Both the position numbers and the translations under genes were made by a program. 64,000 bases of DNA. Source: Delphinus delphis (lineage: Eukaryota > Chordata > Mammalia > Artiodactyla > Delphinidae). Under the pieces are notes generated by a model. The model had not been told where the DNA came from and did no database searches. It saw nothing but the letters and a program-made list of their open reading frames with translations. Below, in pieces: positions 1 to 10,620 of this stretch (position 1 is its first letter; each line of letters starts with the position of its first letter). The stretch covers positions 93,195,488-93,259,487 of the forward strand of contig NC_082692.2 in assembly GCF_949987515.2 (NCBI RefSeq). The letters run 5' to 3'.

Positions 1-837
1 GCTTTTGCTTGTCTGTAAAGCTTTTGATTTCTCCATCGAATCTGAATGAGATCCTTGCCTGGTCAAATAATCTTGGTTGTAGGTTCTTCCCCTTCATCAC
101 TTTAAGTATATCATGCCACTGCCTTCTGGCTTGTGGAGTTTCTGCTGAGAAATCAGCTGTTAACATTATGGGAGTTCCCTGGTATGTTGTCATTTTTCCC
201 TCACTGCTTTCAAGAATTTTTCTTTGTCTTTAATTTTTGCCAATTAGATTGCTATGTGTCTCGATGTGTTTCTCCTTGGATTTCTCCTGTATGGGACTCT
301 CTGCACTCCTGGACTTGGGTGGCTATTTCCTTTCCCATGTTAGGTAAGTTTTCGACTGTAATTTCTTCAAATATTTTCTGAGGTCCTTTCCCTCTCTCTT
401 CTCCTTCTGGGACCCCTATAATGTGAATGTTGTTGCATTAATGTTGTCCCAGAGGTCCCTTAGGCTGTCATCATTTGTTTTCATTCTTTTTTCTTTATTC
501 TGTTCCACAGCAGTGAATTCCACCATTGTGTCTTCCAGGTCACTTACCTGTTCTTCTGCCTCAGTTATTCTGCTATTGATTCCTTCTATTGTAGTTTTCA
601 TTTCAGTTATTGTATTGTTCATCTCTGTTTGTTCTTTAATTCTTCTAGGTCTTTGTTAAACATTTCTTGCATCTTCTTGATCTTTGCTTCCATTCTGTTT
701 CCAAGGTCCTGGATCATCTTCACTATCATTATTCTGAATTCTTTTTCTGGAAGGTTGCCTATCTCCACTTTGTTTAGTTCTTTTTCTGGGGTTTTATCTT
801 GTTCCTTCATCTGGTACATAGCCCTCTGCCTTTTCAT
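1..837 (-). pseudogene. Broken L1 ORF1 (ORF1p-like)
   Basis: The minus-strand frame starting at 837 gives a typical L1 ORF1p N-terminus (MKRQRAMYQMKEQDKTPEKE). A second frame at 416-622 continues the coiled coil, with SRITEAEEQVSDLED followed by a region ending SLRDLWDN. At the left edge the frame reads FRFDGEIKSFTDKQK, close to the ORF1p C-terminus. L1 ORF1p is the RNA-binding trimeric chaperone of the L1 particle. Here the frame changes near 620, near 430 and near 305, so no full protein can be made. The C-terminal end is cut by the window edge. Confidence 0.88.
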
Positions 838-920
838 CTTGTCTGTCTTTCTGTGAATGTGGTTTTCGTTCCACAGGCTGCAGGATTGTAGTTCTTCCTG
901 CTTCTGCTGTCTGCCCTCTC
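1..920 (-). mobile_element. L1 LINE fragment: ORF1 and part of 5'UTR, runs off the left edge
   Basis: Read on the minus strand, this is an L1 of cetartiodactyl type. Positions 838-920 resemble the 5' leader and 1-837 the ORF1 body. Similarity stops near 920, so the copy is probably 5'-truncated there. Its 3' part lies beyond the window. It is inactive because ORF1 is frameshifted. Family assignment is from recognising the ORF1 protein, not from a search. Confidence 0.9.
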
Positions 921-1376
921 CTCTTACTACTTCTATTCAGTATTATATTAGAGTTCCCTTTGTTGTCATATCAAGAGGAATTGAGTTTCTATAAAGGTAG
1001 TCCAGTCCCCAATACTTTATGGAGCTTCTGATCTCAAAGGGACAGAGTGCTTCCAAGACTCTGAGGACCCCCACCTTCACCATAAAATCTTCACAGAAGA
1101 GGGTCTGCCATTTACTCACGGAGCTGCTGCAGGTGCTCATCACTGTTAGACTCAGGCATGGCAGTGATCCACTGAGCTGTTAAATATGGTTGTATACCTT
1201 ATTTAGAGATCATGTGGTTCTGACTTATATATAATGGGTTTGGGACTTCACATTATCTTTGACTTTCTTTCGTCAATACATTCAGTGTAAATGTAATTAC
1301 AACACTTCAAAGTAAAAGAGAAGTAAATAATTTCCTTTACTTTTCTCTTTCCCTGTTGTGAATTTTTGTGTGGATG

Positions 1377-1411
<35 letters not shown>

Positions 1412-3060
1412 TGTTGAGCTGACAAAAATGCTTCCAGTGGTGTGCATCCTCAGGGAATATATGTATCCTGAGCTATGTGATCCTGAGCTAGGAAAAGTGT
1501 GGCTGGGATACCTTTTCCTCATATTTCAGAAACAAAAAATTGGGGACCAATTATACATGCTTTAATAATTTCTGGGAGATCAAACCCATATAAGTAAAGT
1601 TAGGTCAAGGGGTTATTTTTTTAATATCACAGTAAAATTTTGTGAATTTATAGTAAAATTGTCTTGAGTAGCAAGTAATCCCTCCAGCTCATGATGTTGC
1701 TGAGATCTTTAGGAAGGCTGTTATAGCATCAGGTGTAATATGTCTTCATAGTCAGACTATTACCGTAGCAGTGATGACTTCTAGAAGACTTTGGTTTCTG
1801 GGGGTAACTTAAAATATGACAGAGACCATATGAGGCAGAATCTCTTAGAATTTATTAGTATCATGACTCCATACATTCCCTAGGAATGAAGGAATTAATG
1901 CTCAGGTCCATTCCTGATGCAGAAAGAGAAGTGTGCACAAGGATTTTCTAATAGAACTTTCCCAGGTGTCTTTCCAGTGGTTGGTTCCTCCACTATCATG
2001 GTAATTGACAAAAACAAAAGCGACAGGAGGAAAGGTTTCTGGATCAGCCTTTGCAGGGAACTTGTCCACACAGTTTTGCTCTTTGTTATTGTAAATGGCC
2101 CATGACAGATTCCTCAGCACCCCATGCTGCACACTGCAAACTCTGAAATTCCTAGATTTCATATGCCATAGTATAGGGGGAGACACATATACTTTGCTCT
2201 TAACACTTAATTCCGTGGCTTACACCTTAACACGTTATACACTAAAGTTCCTGCTTCCCCGGACAGTAAATTATCCTAAAGTTTAGAAATATGTTTACTT
2301 AATAGATCTATTCTAATATGATTAACTGGCAACAAAAAGAACAAAGTACAGACTTTCTGCAGCAAGGTAGAGCTAGGTGAGAACTGCAGATAGAAAGCAC
2401 ATGAAAGTTGAGTTACGAAATCTTCATATACTTAACATGAGACTGCTGTATGATTAACATTTTTCTACTTACCAATAATACAGTTTGGTGAGTTGCATAT
2501 TCATAATCATTAGATATTTTAAAAGCTGCCAGCTCACGTGAGTAGGCTTAAAGTGTTCATGTAATTTCTTTTGGACTTAGACTACTTTGTAGCATATTTT
2601 GGTTCCGGTCACTTCTATTAATCCACAGGGTCATGTTACTTTCTCATTTTACCCTCCAACTGATGACTTCCTTGGAATTTAGCTACTAACCTTTTTCTTC
2701 TTGGTCCATACAAAGAAGTACAGAATGGATCAGGTTGATTATCTAAGTTAAATTTGTTTTTTGGTGGTAAGAACACTTAACGTGAGATCTACCCTCTAAC
2801 AACATTTTCAATATACATTACAGTCTTGTTGATTATAAGTACAGTGTTGAACAGCAGAGCTCTAGAACTTTCTCATCTTGCTTAGCTGACCGAGGGTTTT
2901 TACTTGGTTGAGACAGCCTCACTTTCCACGTGATTTTTTCTCTGTGTTGCGTGAGGATCTTTCGGTAGAGGAGATTATCATTAGAGTCTTCCCTCCGGGA
3001 AGGTGTACATTGAGCCCTCAGTAGTTTTACAATAATTTTTCTAAATGAGCTGTAAATCTG
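921..3060. other. Stretch without recognised genes
   Basis: Apart from the TG microsatellite, I recognise no repeat or exon here. A 94-codon minus frame at 1902-2186 and a 62-codon plus frame at 1917-2105 overlap each other. Neither resembles a family I know, and I saw no supporting splice or start context. Confidence 0.5.
1378..1408. repeat. (TG)n microsatellite
   Basis: About 15 uninterrupted TG units followed by 'tacgtg'. It lies in otherwise unique sequence and is likely polymorphic. The reverse strand gives a run of His/Thr codons with no coding meaning. Confidence 0.95.
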
Positions 3061-3715
3061 CCTAGTTGTAGATGTGTATATTTGTTCATTTGTATTTATT
3101 TGCAGTCAGTAATACACTCACATGAGTTTTTAGAATAAAAATTATAGTGTCACACAGCAAAAAGATTCTCTCTCCCCTCTGTCCCCCTTCGGCCCCTTAT
3201 TCATTATCCTCAAACAAAGGTAGTATATTCCTTTTTTTTTTTTTTTTTTTTTTGCGGTACGTGGGCCTCTCACTGCTGTGGCCTCTCCCGTTGCGGAGCA
3301 CGGGCTCCGGACGCGCAGGGTCAGCGGCCATGGCTCACGGGCCCAGCCGCTCCGCGGCATGTGGGATCCTCCCAGACCGGAGCACGAACCCGTGTCCCCT
3401 GCATCGGCAGGCGGACTCCCAACCACTGCGCCACCAGGGAAGCCCAAAGGTAGTATATTCTTTTATGTGCTTCCAGAGATGTTTTTAATGTATATATAAG
3501 CAGATAAAATCATACTTCCCTCTCTCATACATCGCTGACATCATACATACTGGTTTAACATTGTTGTTTTTTTCTACTCAATAACACGTCTTGCAACACT
3601 GACGCTTTGCATACAGTACCTAAAGAGACCTCACTTACAAAAAATAACCTTAGGTAGTTCTACCCTTAACTAGTCCACATTCCTTCATCTTAGGTTGAAA
3701 CTTATCACAATAGAT
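3060..3715 (-). mobile_element. Old L1 3'-end fragment (antisense), split by a SINE
   Basis: Sequence on both sides of the SINE at 3231-3445 resembles the antisense 3' part of old L1M-type elements: 'gataaaatcatacttccctctctcatacat' type wording, then a T-rich run and 'cctaaagagacctca'. Similarity is weak and the edges are guesses. Confidence 0.45.
3231..3445 (-). mobile_element. CHR-type tRNA-derived SINE, short form
   Basis: The poly(A) tail appears as a T-run at 3232-3253, and the tRNA-like head is at the right end ('ccaccagggaagccc'). On the minus strand it carries a Pol III A-box-like 'tggcgcagtgg' and B-box-like 'gggttcgtgc'. It is flanked by a perfect 15-bp target-site duplication, AAAGGTAGTATATTC, at 3216-3230 and 3446-3460. 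The high identity to its relatives and the intact duplication suggest a fairly recent insertion. Confidence 0.96.
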
Positions 3716-3944
3716 TGTAAAAAAGCTGGCTTAAATCCGGATCTGTCTAAGCCATTTCTCTGGTCTCTCAGTAGACCTCAGTTGCACGTGAAAATGAAAA
3801 GGAGCGTGGTAGGGTAACCACCTATTACAAAGACAGTGAGGCTAGTTCAGCTTGATTTGATTTTAGGGGAGCCATGTTCTAGAGAGGGGTACTATAATTT
3901 TAAATGCTCTCAAAACATTTAAAAATATTTCTAATGGAATTGTT

Positions 3945-4255
3945 TAAATTTATTTTTCTAAGTATATAATTTCTAAGAAGTATAGTTGTACAATATATAA
4001 GTTTCAGGTGTACAACATTCACAATTTTTAAAGGTTATACTCCATTTATAGTTATTGTAAAATATTAGCTATATTCCCTGTGCTGTACGATACATCATTA
4101 TAGCTTATTTATTTTATATAGTTTGTTCCTCTGAATACCCTACCCCTGTCTTGTCCCTCCTCCACTTACCTCTCCCCACTGGTAACCATGTACTATATGT
4201 TGACACTTAAATGTGGAGTCTAAGAAATAAACTAGTGAATATAACAAAAAAACCC
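3945..4255 (-). mobile_element. L1 3'UTR fragment, probably with an inverted 5' tip
   Basis: Positions 3955-4200 read as an antisense L1 3'UTR ('gtttcaggtgtacaac', 'attccctgtgctgtacgat', 'ccccactggtaaccatg'). At about 4205-4255 the orientation changes to sense L1 ('aaatgtggagtctaagaa', 'gtgaatataacaaaa'). In L1 coordinates the two parts are close neighbours, which fits twin-priming inversion with a small loss at the junction. Confidence 0.6.
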
Positions 4256-5930
4256 CACAAACTCTTATGGAATTTTTGCAGACAACCAACATCTAGGCAA
4301 TGGTCTCTCTTTAAAAAATCCTCTGCTCCATTCTTTCTCCTGGAAGATTTCCCATTCCACATGTTCAGGGATTACTATAATAGCGTAACTGTGTAACAAC
4401 TGCAAGCTCTTGCCAAAACCTGAATGTATGTTCCTTGGCTGTGAGCCTTGCTCTCCTAGCCTTCTGAGCCACAGATGTCCTCCTCAGCTATCTCAGGCTT
4501 CTAGTCCCTCTTAGCTATAATTATGTTATCTTTATTGGATAGATGAGAATTTGCTCTTAGAGCCACTGTGTGTGGTTGGGCAGGATGTTCTGTGCACAAC
4601 TCCAGAGAGTGTCATTCATGATGTAGCCTCCCCTAGGTTAGTATATTTATGCTAATAACATGTACTCTATTATATACAATATAGACAGATAATACTTAAA
4701 CTCATACATAATTATATTACACACTGTATGCTAATGTATTAAATAAAATATGTAATTATATTAAAAAATACACATGTTATATAGTGTATATAATATTTAT
4801 TATGACATTTTTCCAATTTGCATTAGCAGAGAGTAAAGAACAGCAGTGACCTTGTTGTCTGTGGTAAAGAAGATGTGAGCAGGAGAGGAACTGATATGTT
4901 CTACTCCTGGACTGCCACCTACCATCATTTCTACGAGGGCTCCAAGCATGAAGCATAGCAATGTCCTGCTGTTCTTGCTCTACACATGCAGGGAAAATTC
5001 TGCCTTATTTTCTTCCATGACATTCTAGTAGACCATGGTTCTCTGATGTTAATTTTGTGTTATCTTCCACACTAGCCCCCTTTGTCGATTGTCTAAGCTG
5101 TGGGGACTGTACTATGTGCTGAGTCTTGTACTGAAGGCTGGGTGAGTTCTACAGGCACCTGCTCTCTAGGAATTCACCTACAGTGTTGATCAGTGTGCAG
5201 CGTAAATACGTATGTGGCACAGAGGGAAGCCAGAGTCACATCCCAGCAAGTCTGCCTTTTGAGTTGAGTCCTAAAGGATATGGAAGAAATTTCAATGGGA
5301 GAAGAGTGTTAAGGGCATTTAAGGCAAAGTTATGGAGATCGTTGATGAGCAGTGTAACACAGGTGAAAGAGGATGGAGAAGATAAACCTAAAAAACTGAG
5401 CAGAGTAAGGTCATGAAAGGCCTTGAATACTGTACTTAATAATGCAGAAATTTTCCTGAAGGCAGAAGGGAGTTTTTGTGGAGGTTTAAGTTGTGATGTC
5501 ATAAAATGAGATGTAAGTTTTAGACAGATGACTACCAATGCTTTCTGAAGATCATCTGACGTTTAGGACTTTTGCTGCCAGAGTGGAAGAGACAAAAGCA
5601 GAATGGCTGAATTAGGGTAGTAACAGTGGTTACAAAAATAGGAGATATATTCAAAAAACAATTCTAAGGAGAAAGAATACGTCTCGGTGACATTAAAAGT
5701 ACATGTACGTTAAAAAGTTAACCTCTAGAGTGCGTCCCCTAAAAACCACTTTGGTTTTTTTTTTTTTGATTTTTACCCCTTATCATGCTGAATGGACAAT
5801 TTTTAATTCTATTGTCAAAATTTATTTTTAAATGTCTTTTGCCATTTAGCCATTTTTCCTTTGAGAGGTTAAGTTTTAGGGATCATACCCACAGTTTCTC
5901 AGGATCTCTTAAATATACTATTCAAAGTTA
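4256..5930. other. Stretch without recognised genes; AT-rich patch at 4636-4810
   Basis: 4636-4810 is very AT-rich, made of imperfect TATA/ATTA motifs. About 5110-5560 faintly resembles an old mammalian repeat of unknown class ('gtcatgaaaggccttgaatac', followed by a T/G-rich part). I see no exon. A 77-codon frame at 5183-5416 is within that old repeat. Confidence 0.45.
5110..5560 (+). repeat. Possible old interspersed repeat, class not assigned
   Basis: Wording such as 'aggaattcacctacagtg', 'gagtcctaaaggatatgg' and 'catgaaaggccttgaatac' matches, in order, a degenerate repeat also glimpsed near 37690-37900 and 46040-46420. Each copy shows an 'aaggcc(tt/at)...' core. I cannot name the family. 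Confidence 0.35.
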
Positions 5931-6389
5931 AGGATAAAAAACATTCTCAATTAAAATACCAACTAAATACTTTATGGTTTTGACAAGTTGCTACTAAAGT
6001 TCACATAGAAAAGCAAACATGCACAAATAGTGAAGACTACTAGAAAAATATACCCTAATGCATTGATAATTAAGACAGCATGTTGTTAGCACATGGATGG
6101 ACTCATGTAATAGAACAGAAACTCCAGAATTATACCCAAATGCACATGGAAACTTATGACAAGAGTGGTTTCTTAAATCAATAGCATAAAGATAGATTGT
6201 TGAGTAAATGGGTCTAGAACAACTGGGTGGCTCTTTGGAAAATGGATAAAGTTAGAATCATATCTCCCGTAATACCCAAGAATAAACTGCAAATAGATGA
6301 GGAACCTAAATGTAAAACATTAAACCATCTAAGTATTAGAAGGAAATATAGGGGAATTCTTCTTTAATCTTAGTATAGGAAAAGACTTT

Positions 6390-7510
6390 CTTTTTTAAAA
6401 AATTGAAATAGATTTAACATATATTAAGATGTACAATATGTTAACTTTGTACACTTATGTATTGTAATGACTGCCATTATAATGATAATTATAATGATAT
6501 ATAAGCACCTCTGTCAAGTCATAATTATCATTTCTTTTTACTGGCTGGAATAATTAAGATCTAGTCTCTTAGCAAGTTTGCTTATGATCCAACATTGTCT
6601 ATTTTCACTATACTGTGCATTAGATCTCTAGGATTTATCACTACTCATTGCAAGTTTGTACACTTAAACAGCGTCTGCCCTATCCCTCCTCCTCTGTCCC
6701 CTGGTAACCACCATTTTACTGTCTGTTTTTACAAGTTTGGCTTTTTTAGATTCCACAAAGGGGTGATATCATGTAGCATTTGTCTAACTTACCTCATTTA
6801 GCACAATGTCCTCAAGGGCCATTCATGTTGTCACAAAGGTAAAATGTCCTTCTTTGTCATGACTGATACTCCATTGTATGTATAAGTATGTATACATACA
6901 TGTGTGTGTGTATCTTCTTTATCCATTCATCCATTGATGGACACTTAGGTTGTTTCCATGTCTCGGCTATAGTGAGTAATGCTGCAGTAAACATGGGAGT
7001 GCATATATCTCTTCAATATCCTGTTCTCATTTCCTTTTGGTATGTACTCACAAATGGAATTGCTAGATCATATGCTAGTTCTATTTTTAATTTTTTTGAG
7101 GAACCTAAATACTGTTTTCTATAGTGGTTAACCAATTTACCTTCCCACCACCAGTGTACAATGGTTGCATTTTTCTCTACATTCTTGCAGCATTTGCTTT
7201 CTCTTCTTGATGATAGCCCTTCTAACAGATGTGAGGTGATATCTCATTGTGGTTTTAATTTGCGTTTCCTGATGATTAATGACGTTGAGCATCTTTTCAT
7301 GTACCACTTGTCTATTTGGATGTCTTGTGTGGAAAAATTTCTGTTCAGGTCCTCTGCTCATTTTAAAACTTAGATTTTTTTTGTTGTTATTGAGTTGTGT
7401 GGGTTCTTTATATATTTTGGATATTAACCACTTATCCACATATGGTTTACAAACATTTCCTCCCATTCTGTAAGTTTCCTTTTCCTTTTGTTGATAGTTT
7501 CTTTTGTTGT
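6390..7510 (-). mobile_element. L1 3'-part (ORF2 C-terminus and 3'UTR) nested in another L1
   Basis: A T-rich start near 6390 marks the poly(A) side. It is followed by antisense 3'UTR ('gtcccctggtaaccacc', 'agattccacaaagg') and then antisense ORF2 ('atccattcatccattgatgg', 'attgctagatcatatg'). The minus frame at 7137-7466 contains recognisable ORF2 C-terminal sequence ([20 protein letters not shown]). It lies inside the sense L1 at 5935-8255, so it is the later insertion. I could not find a clean target-site duplication. Confidence 0.8.
7137..7466 (-). pseudogene. L1 ORF2 C-terminal region remnant
   Basis: This open minus-strand stretch of 109 codons belongs to the nested L1. It is a piece of the L1 ORF2 protein downstream of the reverse transcriptase domain, with the order [33 protein letters not shown]. 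It lacks the endonuclease and reverse transcriptase motifs and cannot be functional. The surrounding L1 continues on either side in other frames. Confidence 0.75.
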
Positions 7511-7847
7511 GCTAATTATAACTCAAAATTCAGAGGCAATAAAAGAACTGACTACATAAAAAAGTTTTGCTGCAAAAAAAAACCCAATGTAAACAAAGTA
7601 AAAGGACAACTGAAAAACTGGGAGAAAATATTTGCAGCATAAGCTGTAGAATGATGTCTCTAATACATACAGAACTCTTTAAAGTTTAGTGGCAAAGGAG
7701 TAAACACTTAATAGAAAAATCTGAAAAAGATGTAAGCAATTAAATAAAAAAGAGAATAAAATGGTCCTCAAACAAAAAACTTTACATGGTACTAAAATTT
7801 TAAAGTCTCTGATAATTAGAAAAATGCAAATCAAAACAACAACACTG

Positions 7848-8052
7848 GGTTTCCCTGGTGGCGCAGTGGTTGAGAGTCCGCCTGCCGATGCAGGGGACAC
7901 GGGTTTGTGCCCCGGTCTGGGAGGATCCCACATGCCGTGGAGCAGCTGCACCCGTGAGCCATGGCCGCTGAGCCTGTGCGTCCAGAACCTGAGCTCCACA
8001 ATGGGAGAGGCTGCAACAGTGAGAGGCCCGTGTACGACACACACACAAAAAA
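7848..8052 (+). mobile_element. CHR-type SINE, short form
   Basis: Plus-strand copy beginning 'ggtttccctggtggcgcag' with A-box 'tggcgcagtggttgag' and B-box-like 'gggtttgtgccc'. It ends in a CA/A-rich tail (8036-8060). The flanks 'aaaacaacaacactg' (7833-7847) and 'aaacaaaaaacactg' (8051-8065) look like a duplicated target blurred by the A-rich tail. It interrupts the sense L1. Confidence 0.93.
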
Positions 8053-8269
8053 ACAAAAAACACTGAGACAGCACTTCTTACTTATGAAACTGACAGAAAT
8101 GGGAAAATATGACATCACATTCTCGGTGAGATTGTGGGAAAACAGGCAATTTCCATGCATTGCTGGTGAGAAGTTAGGTTGGTACATCTTTTCTGGAGCG
8201 AAAATTGGCAAAACCTATCTGCATATGCAGTTACCTTTCAACCCCTAAATCTTTTTTTTTTTTTTAAAA

Positions 8270-8904
8270 ACATTCTGACTCTTGTTCTTCTAGCTGCTTA
8301 CCAACCCCTGATCATGTAGCTTACAACTCAGTACTCTGGATGGAGTGAGAGAGAAATGGGCCTCTTTGGCAATGCCTTGCACAGTTGGGGAAGCGGGGTG
8401 CTCACTCACAAGCTCTCACTTTTCCCCAGTGGAGGGCTCCCTTGGGACTGAGTTGTACTGCCTTGGTGGATAGGTGATATGGATAAAGTCAAACTGTTCC
8501 TCTTACCCTCTCCAATGCATCCAATCTTGGATTTTTTTTTTGCTCCACTGGTGTGTTGGAACTTCCCTACTGGACTCCTGGACTTCCACAAAGACTCCGT
8601 CTCATCCACAGGTGATTGTCTCAGTCAGTGTTCTCCAGGGGCTCTCCTGGCCACAGCTGAGAGGGGCTGGAGCCAGTTAATGGGTCACTTCAGGGTCTAA
8701 ATCTAGGACCAAATTCTCTATGCTTATTACCCAGTGCACAATGGCTGAGATTCCACCCAGTCCCTGGGCATATGGTGCTGGTTACCATAGCTTTCTCAAG
8801 GCATTTTTGTCTGTGGTTGGATGACATATGATGTTGTTGAGAGGAGGTTACAAGTAGGAGACATCTTATTTGACCATTAATTCTGCTGACACTGCCGTTC
8901 TCAT
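8270..8904. repeat. Possible L1 5'-leader-like sequence
   Basis: GC-richer than its surroundings. Wording such as 'ctccactggtgtgttgg', 'ggactcctggacttccac' and 'cacaggtgattgtctcag' resembles the antisense leader of old L1 families. I cannot place it firmly, and its strand and borders are uncertain. Confidence 0.35.
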
Positions 8905-9820
8905 TCATGTTGGAAGGATAGTTTTGCTAAATACAGAATTCTTGGTTGACAGTATTTTTCTTTCAGCATTTTGAAGATGTCATCCCAGTATCCTCTGGTT
9001 TTCATGGTTTCTGATTAGAAATCAGCTGTTAATTAAATATTTAATATCCCTTTTGTGTGACGAGCTGTTTCTTTTTTCAAGATTTTGTCTTTCTAGTTTG
9101 ATTATGATGCTTCTAGATGTGGATCTCCTAATGTGTGGACTTAATACATTAATGTATCTCTTACTGTGTGGACTCCTATGTTTAAGATAGTTGGAGCTTT
9201 TTTAAGCTTCTGGATATGTAGATTGTTTTTTCACAAATTTCAGAGAATTTCAGCTGTTACTTCTTCAAATATTCTTCTCCTGTCTCTCCTCTCTCTCTCG
9301 TAGTCCCCTTGTACATATGTTGTTATGCTTGACGGTGTCCCACAGGTCTCTGAGGCTTTGTTAATTTTTCTTCATTTTTCTACTGTTCCTCAGAACCTAT
9401 AATCCCAGTTGTTCTATTTTATATTTTATTTATTTATTCTGCTATTTCGCATCTGCTGTTGAACCCCTCTTGTTGTACCTATTAATTTCAGGATTTCTAT
9501 TTTTTTTTAGATTTTGATCTCTTATTGTTATTCTCTATTTGGTGAGACACAATTCTCATACTTTTCTTTAGTTCTTTGAAAGTATTTGAAGTGGTTGAAG
9601 TCTTCATCTAGTAAATCCAAATCTGAGTTACCTCAGAGGCATCTTCTGTGGAGTGCCTTTTCCCTCTGTGTAAGGCTCTAACTTTCCTGTTACTTTGCGT
9701 GCCTTGTAAATTTTGTCGGAAACTGGTCATTGTAAATAATGTGACAACTCTGGAAATCGGATACCTTCTCTCTCTAGGGTTTACTCTTGCTCTTTATTTA
9801 GTGACTTTCCTGAAAAAATT
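8905..9820 (-). mobile_element. Old L1/HAL1-like ORF1 region (antisense)
   Basis: Reads as antisense ORF1 of an old L1-type element: 'ttggttgacagtatttttc', 'atttcttcaaatattcttctcc'-type wording, 'gatggttgacggtgtcccacagg'-like spacing at about 9330-9350, and 'ctggaaatcgg' near 9754. Its layout parallels the younger ORF1 at 1-837 but is much more diverged. HAL1, an L1 relative with only ORF1, is an alternative. No frame is open. Confidence 0.65.
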
Positions 9821-10620
9821 ACGTTAAGTCTGTATGCTTTACATTCGTGGCCACTGAAGTCTCTTGGTTAACTTAATGGTCAGCTAATGATTAGACAGAG
9901 AAAGAAAGATGAGACTTTCTCAAGCTTTTCCTGGGCATGTGTACAGCCTTGCACATGCCTATAGCCTTTGAAATTTCCAGGTATGTTGTAGAGCTTTTCA
10001 AAGCCTCTCATGGACATCCCATTGCCCAGCTCTTTCTTTTAAACTTTTTGGTCAATTTCTTATTTTTTTCCCAACTATTATTACCTTGTCAGGCAGATGC
10101 TGTGTTAAATCATTACCAGTGATTTTTTTTTGGACAAATATCCTAGAGAAGAGGCTGTACTGAGCAAGCTCTGAGTTTTAGGTCAAATAAAGACAAGTGC
10201 TGTGAATGAGGGTTTACAAGTTGTTTGATAAATCAAATAATGACAGTTTTCCAGGAATTAGACTTTTAAGGAAACTTCAAACATGTTTTTTTCTCCTCTA
10301 GTGGCTACAAGGCTGCTGGTTTTCATGGCTGCCATAATCGTGAGGCTGTTAGTTTTCAAGGCTAAGATGAAAATGTAGAGAGGGGCAAGTGGGTAGGGAA
10401 AATTATGAAACCTCAAAGTTCACATTTTTTAAAAGCTGAGATTGAGCTACTTTTTGGGGGGTTAAATTTACCTTGGATTGTTAACAGCCTTTGGTTAATT
10501 TCCAGAGTTCTGAAAACGCTGGTTTTGATAATTTCCTCCACTGTCCTCATTGATTTTATTGAGGAGTGGAGTTTTTGAGGTCCTTCCTCAGCCATTCCAG
10601 AAGTTTTTTCTTACAAAGTT
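9821..10620 (-). mobile_element. Probable 5' leader of the same old L1-type element
   Basis: This lies immediately upstream, in element orientation, of the old ORF1. Near 10500-10590, wording about 'agttctgaaaacgctgg' and 'cctccactgtcctcattg' resembles old L1M leader sequence in antisense. If so, the element kept its 5' part, which is uncommon because most L1 copies are 5'-truncated. Confidence falls towards the right end. Confidence 0.45.

Larger units (their letters stand above)
5935..8255 (+). mobile_element. Old sense L1 ORF2 fragment, interrupted twice
   Basis: Sense L1 ORF2-like sequence runs at 5935-6385 ('aatagaacagaaactccag', 'aacttatgacaagagtgg', 'gaggaacctaaatgtaaaac'). It resumes at about 7511-7847 ('aaaagttttgctgc', 'ctgggagaaaatatttgca', 'gaaaaatgcaaatcaaaac') and again at about 8066-8255 ('gggaaaacaggcaatttcc'). 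The pieces are in correct L1 order. They were separated by an antisense L1 at 6390-7510 and a CHR SINE at 7848-8052. The reading frame is destroyed throughout. Confidence 0.75.

Noticed and set aside
1902..2186. 94-codon minus-strand open frame in unique sequence, the most protein-like of the unexplained frames
   Set aside because: I recognise no family, domain or splice context, and a plus frame overlaps it. A length near 90 codons is expected by chance in 64 kb.
7397..7642. Possible inversion breakpoint producing head-to-head L1
   Set aside because: The two arms overlap in L1 coordinates and sense pieces continue on both sides, so nesting explains it better.
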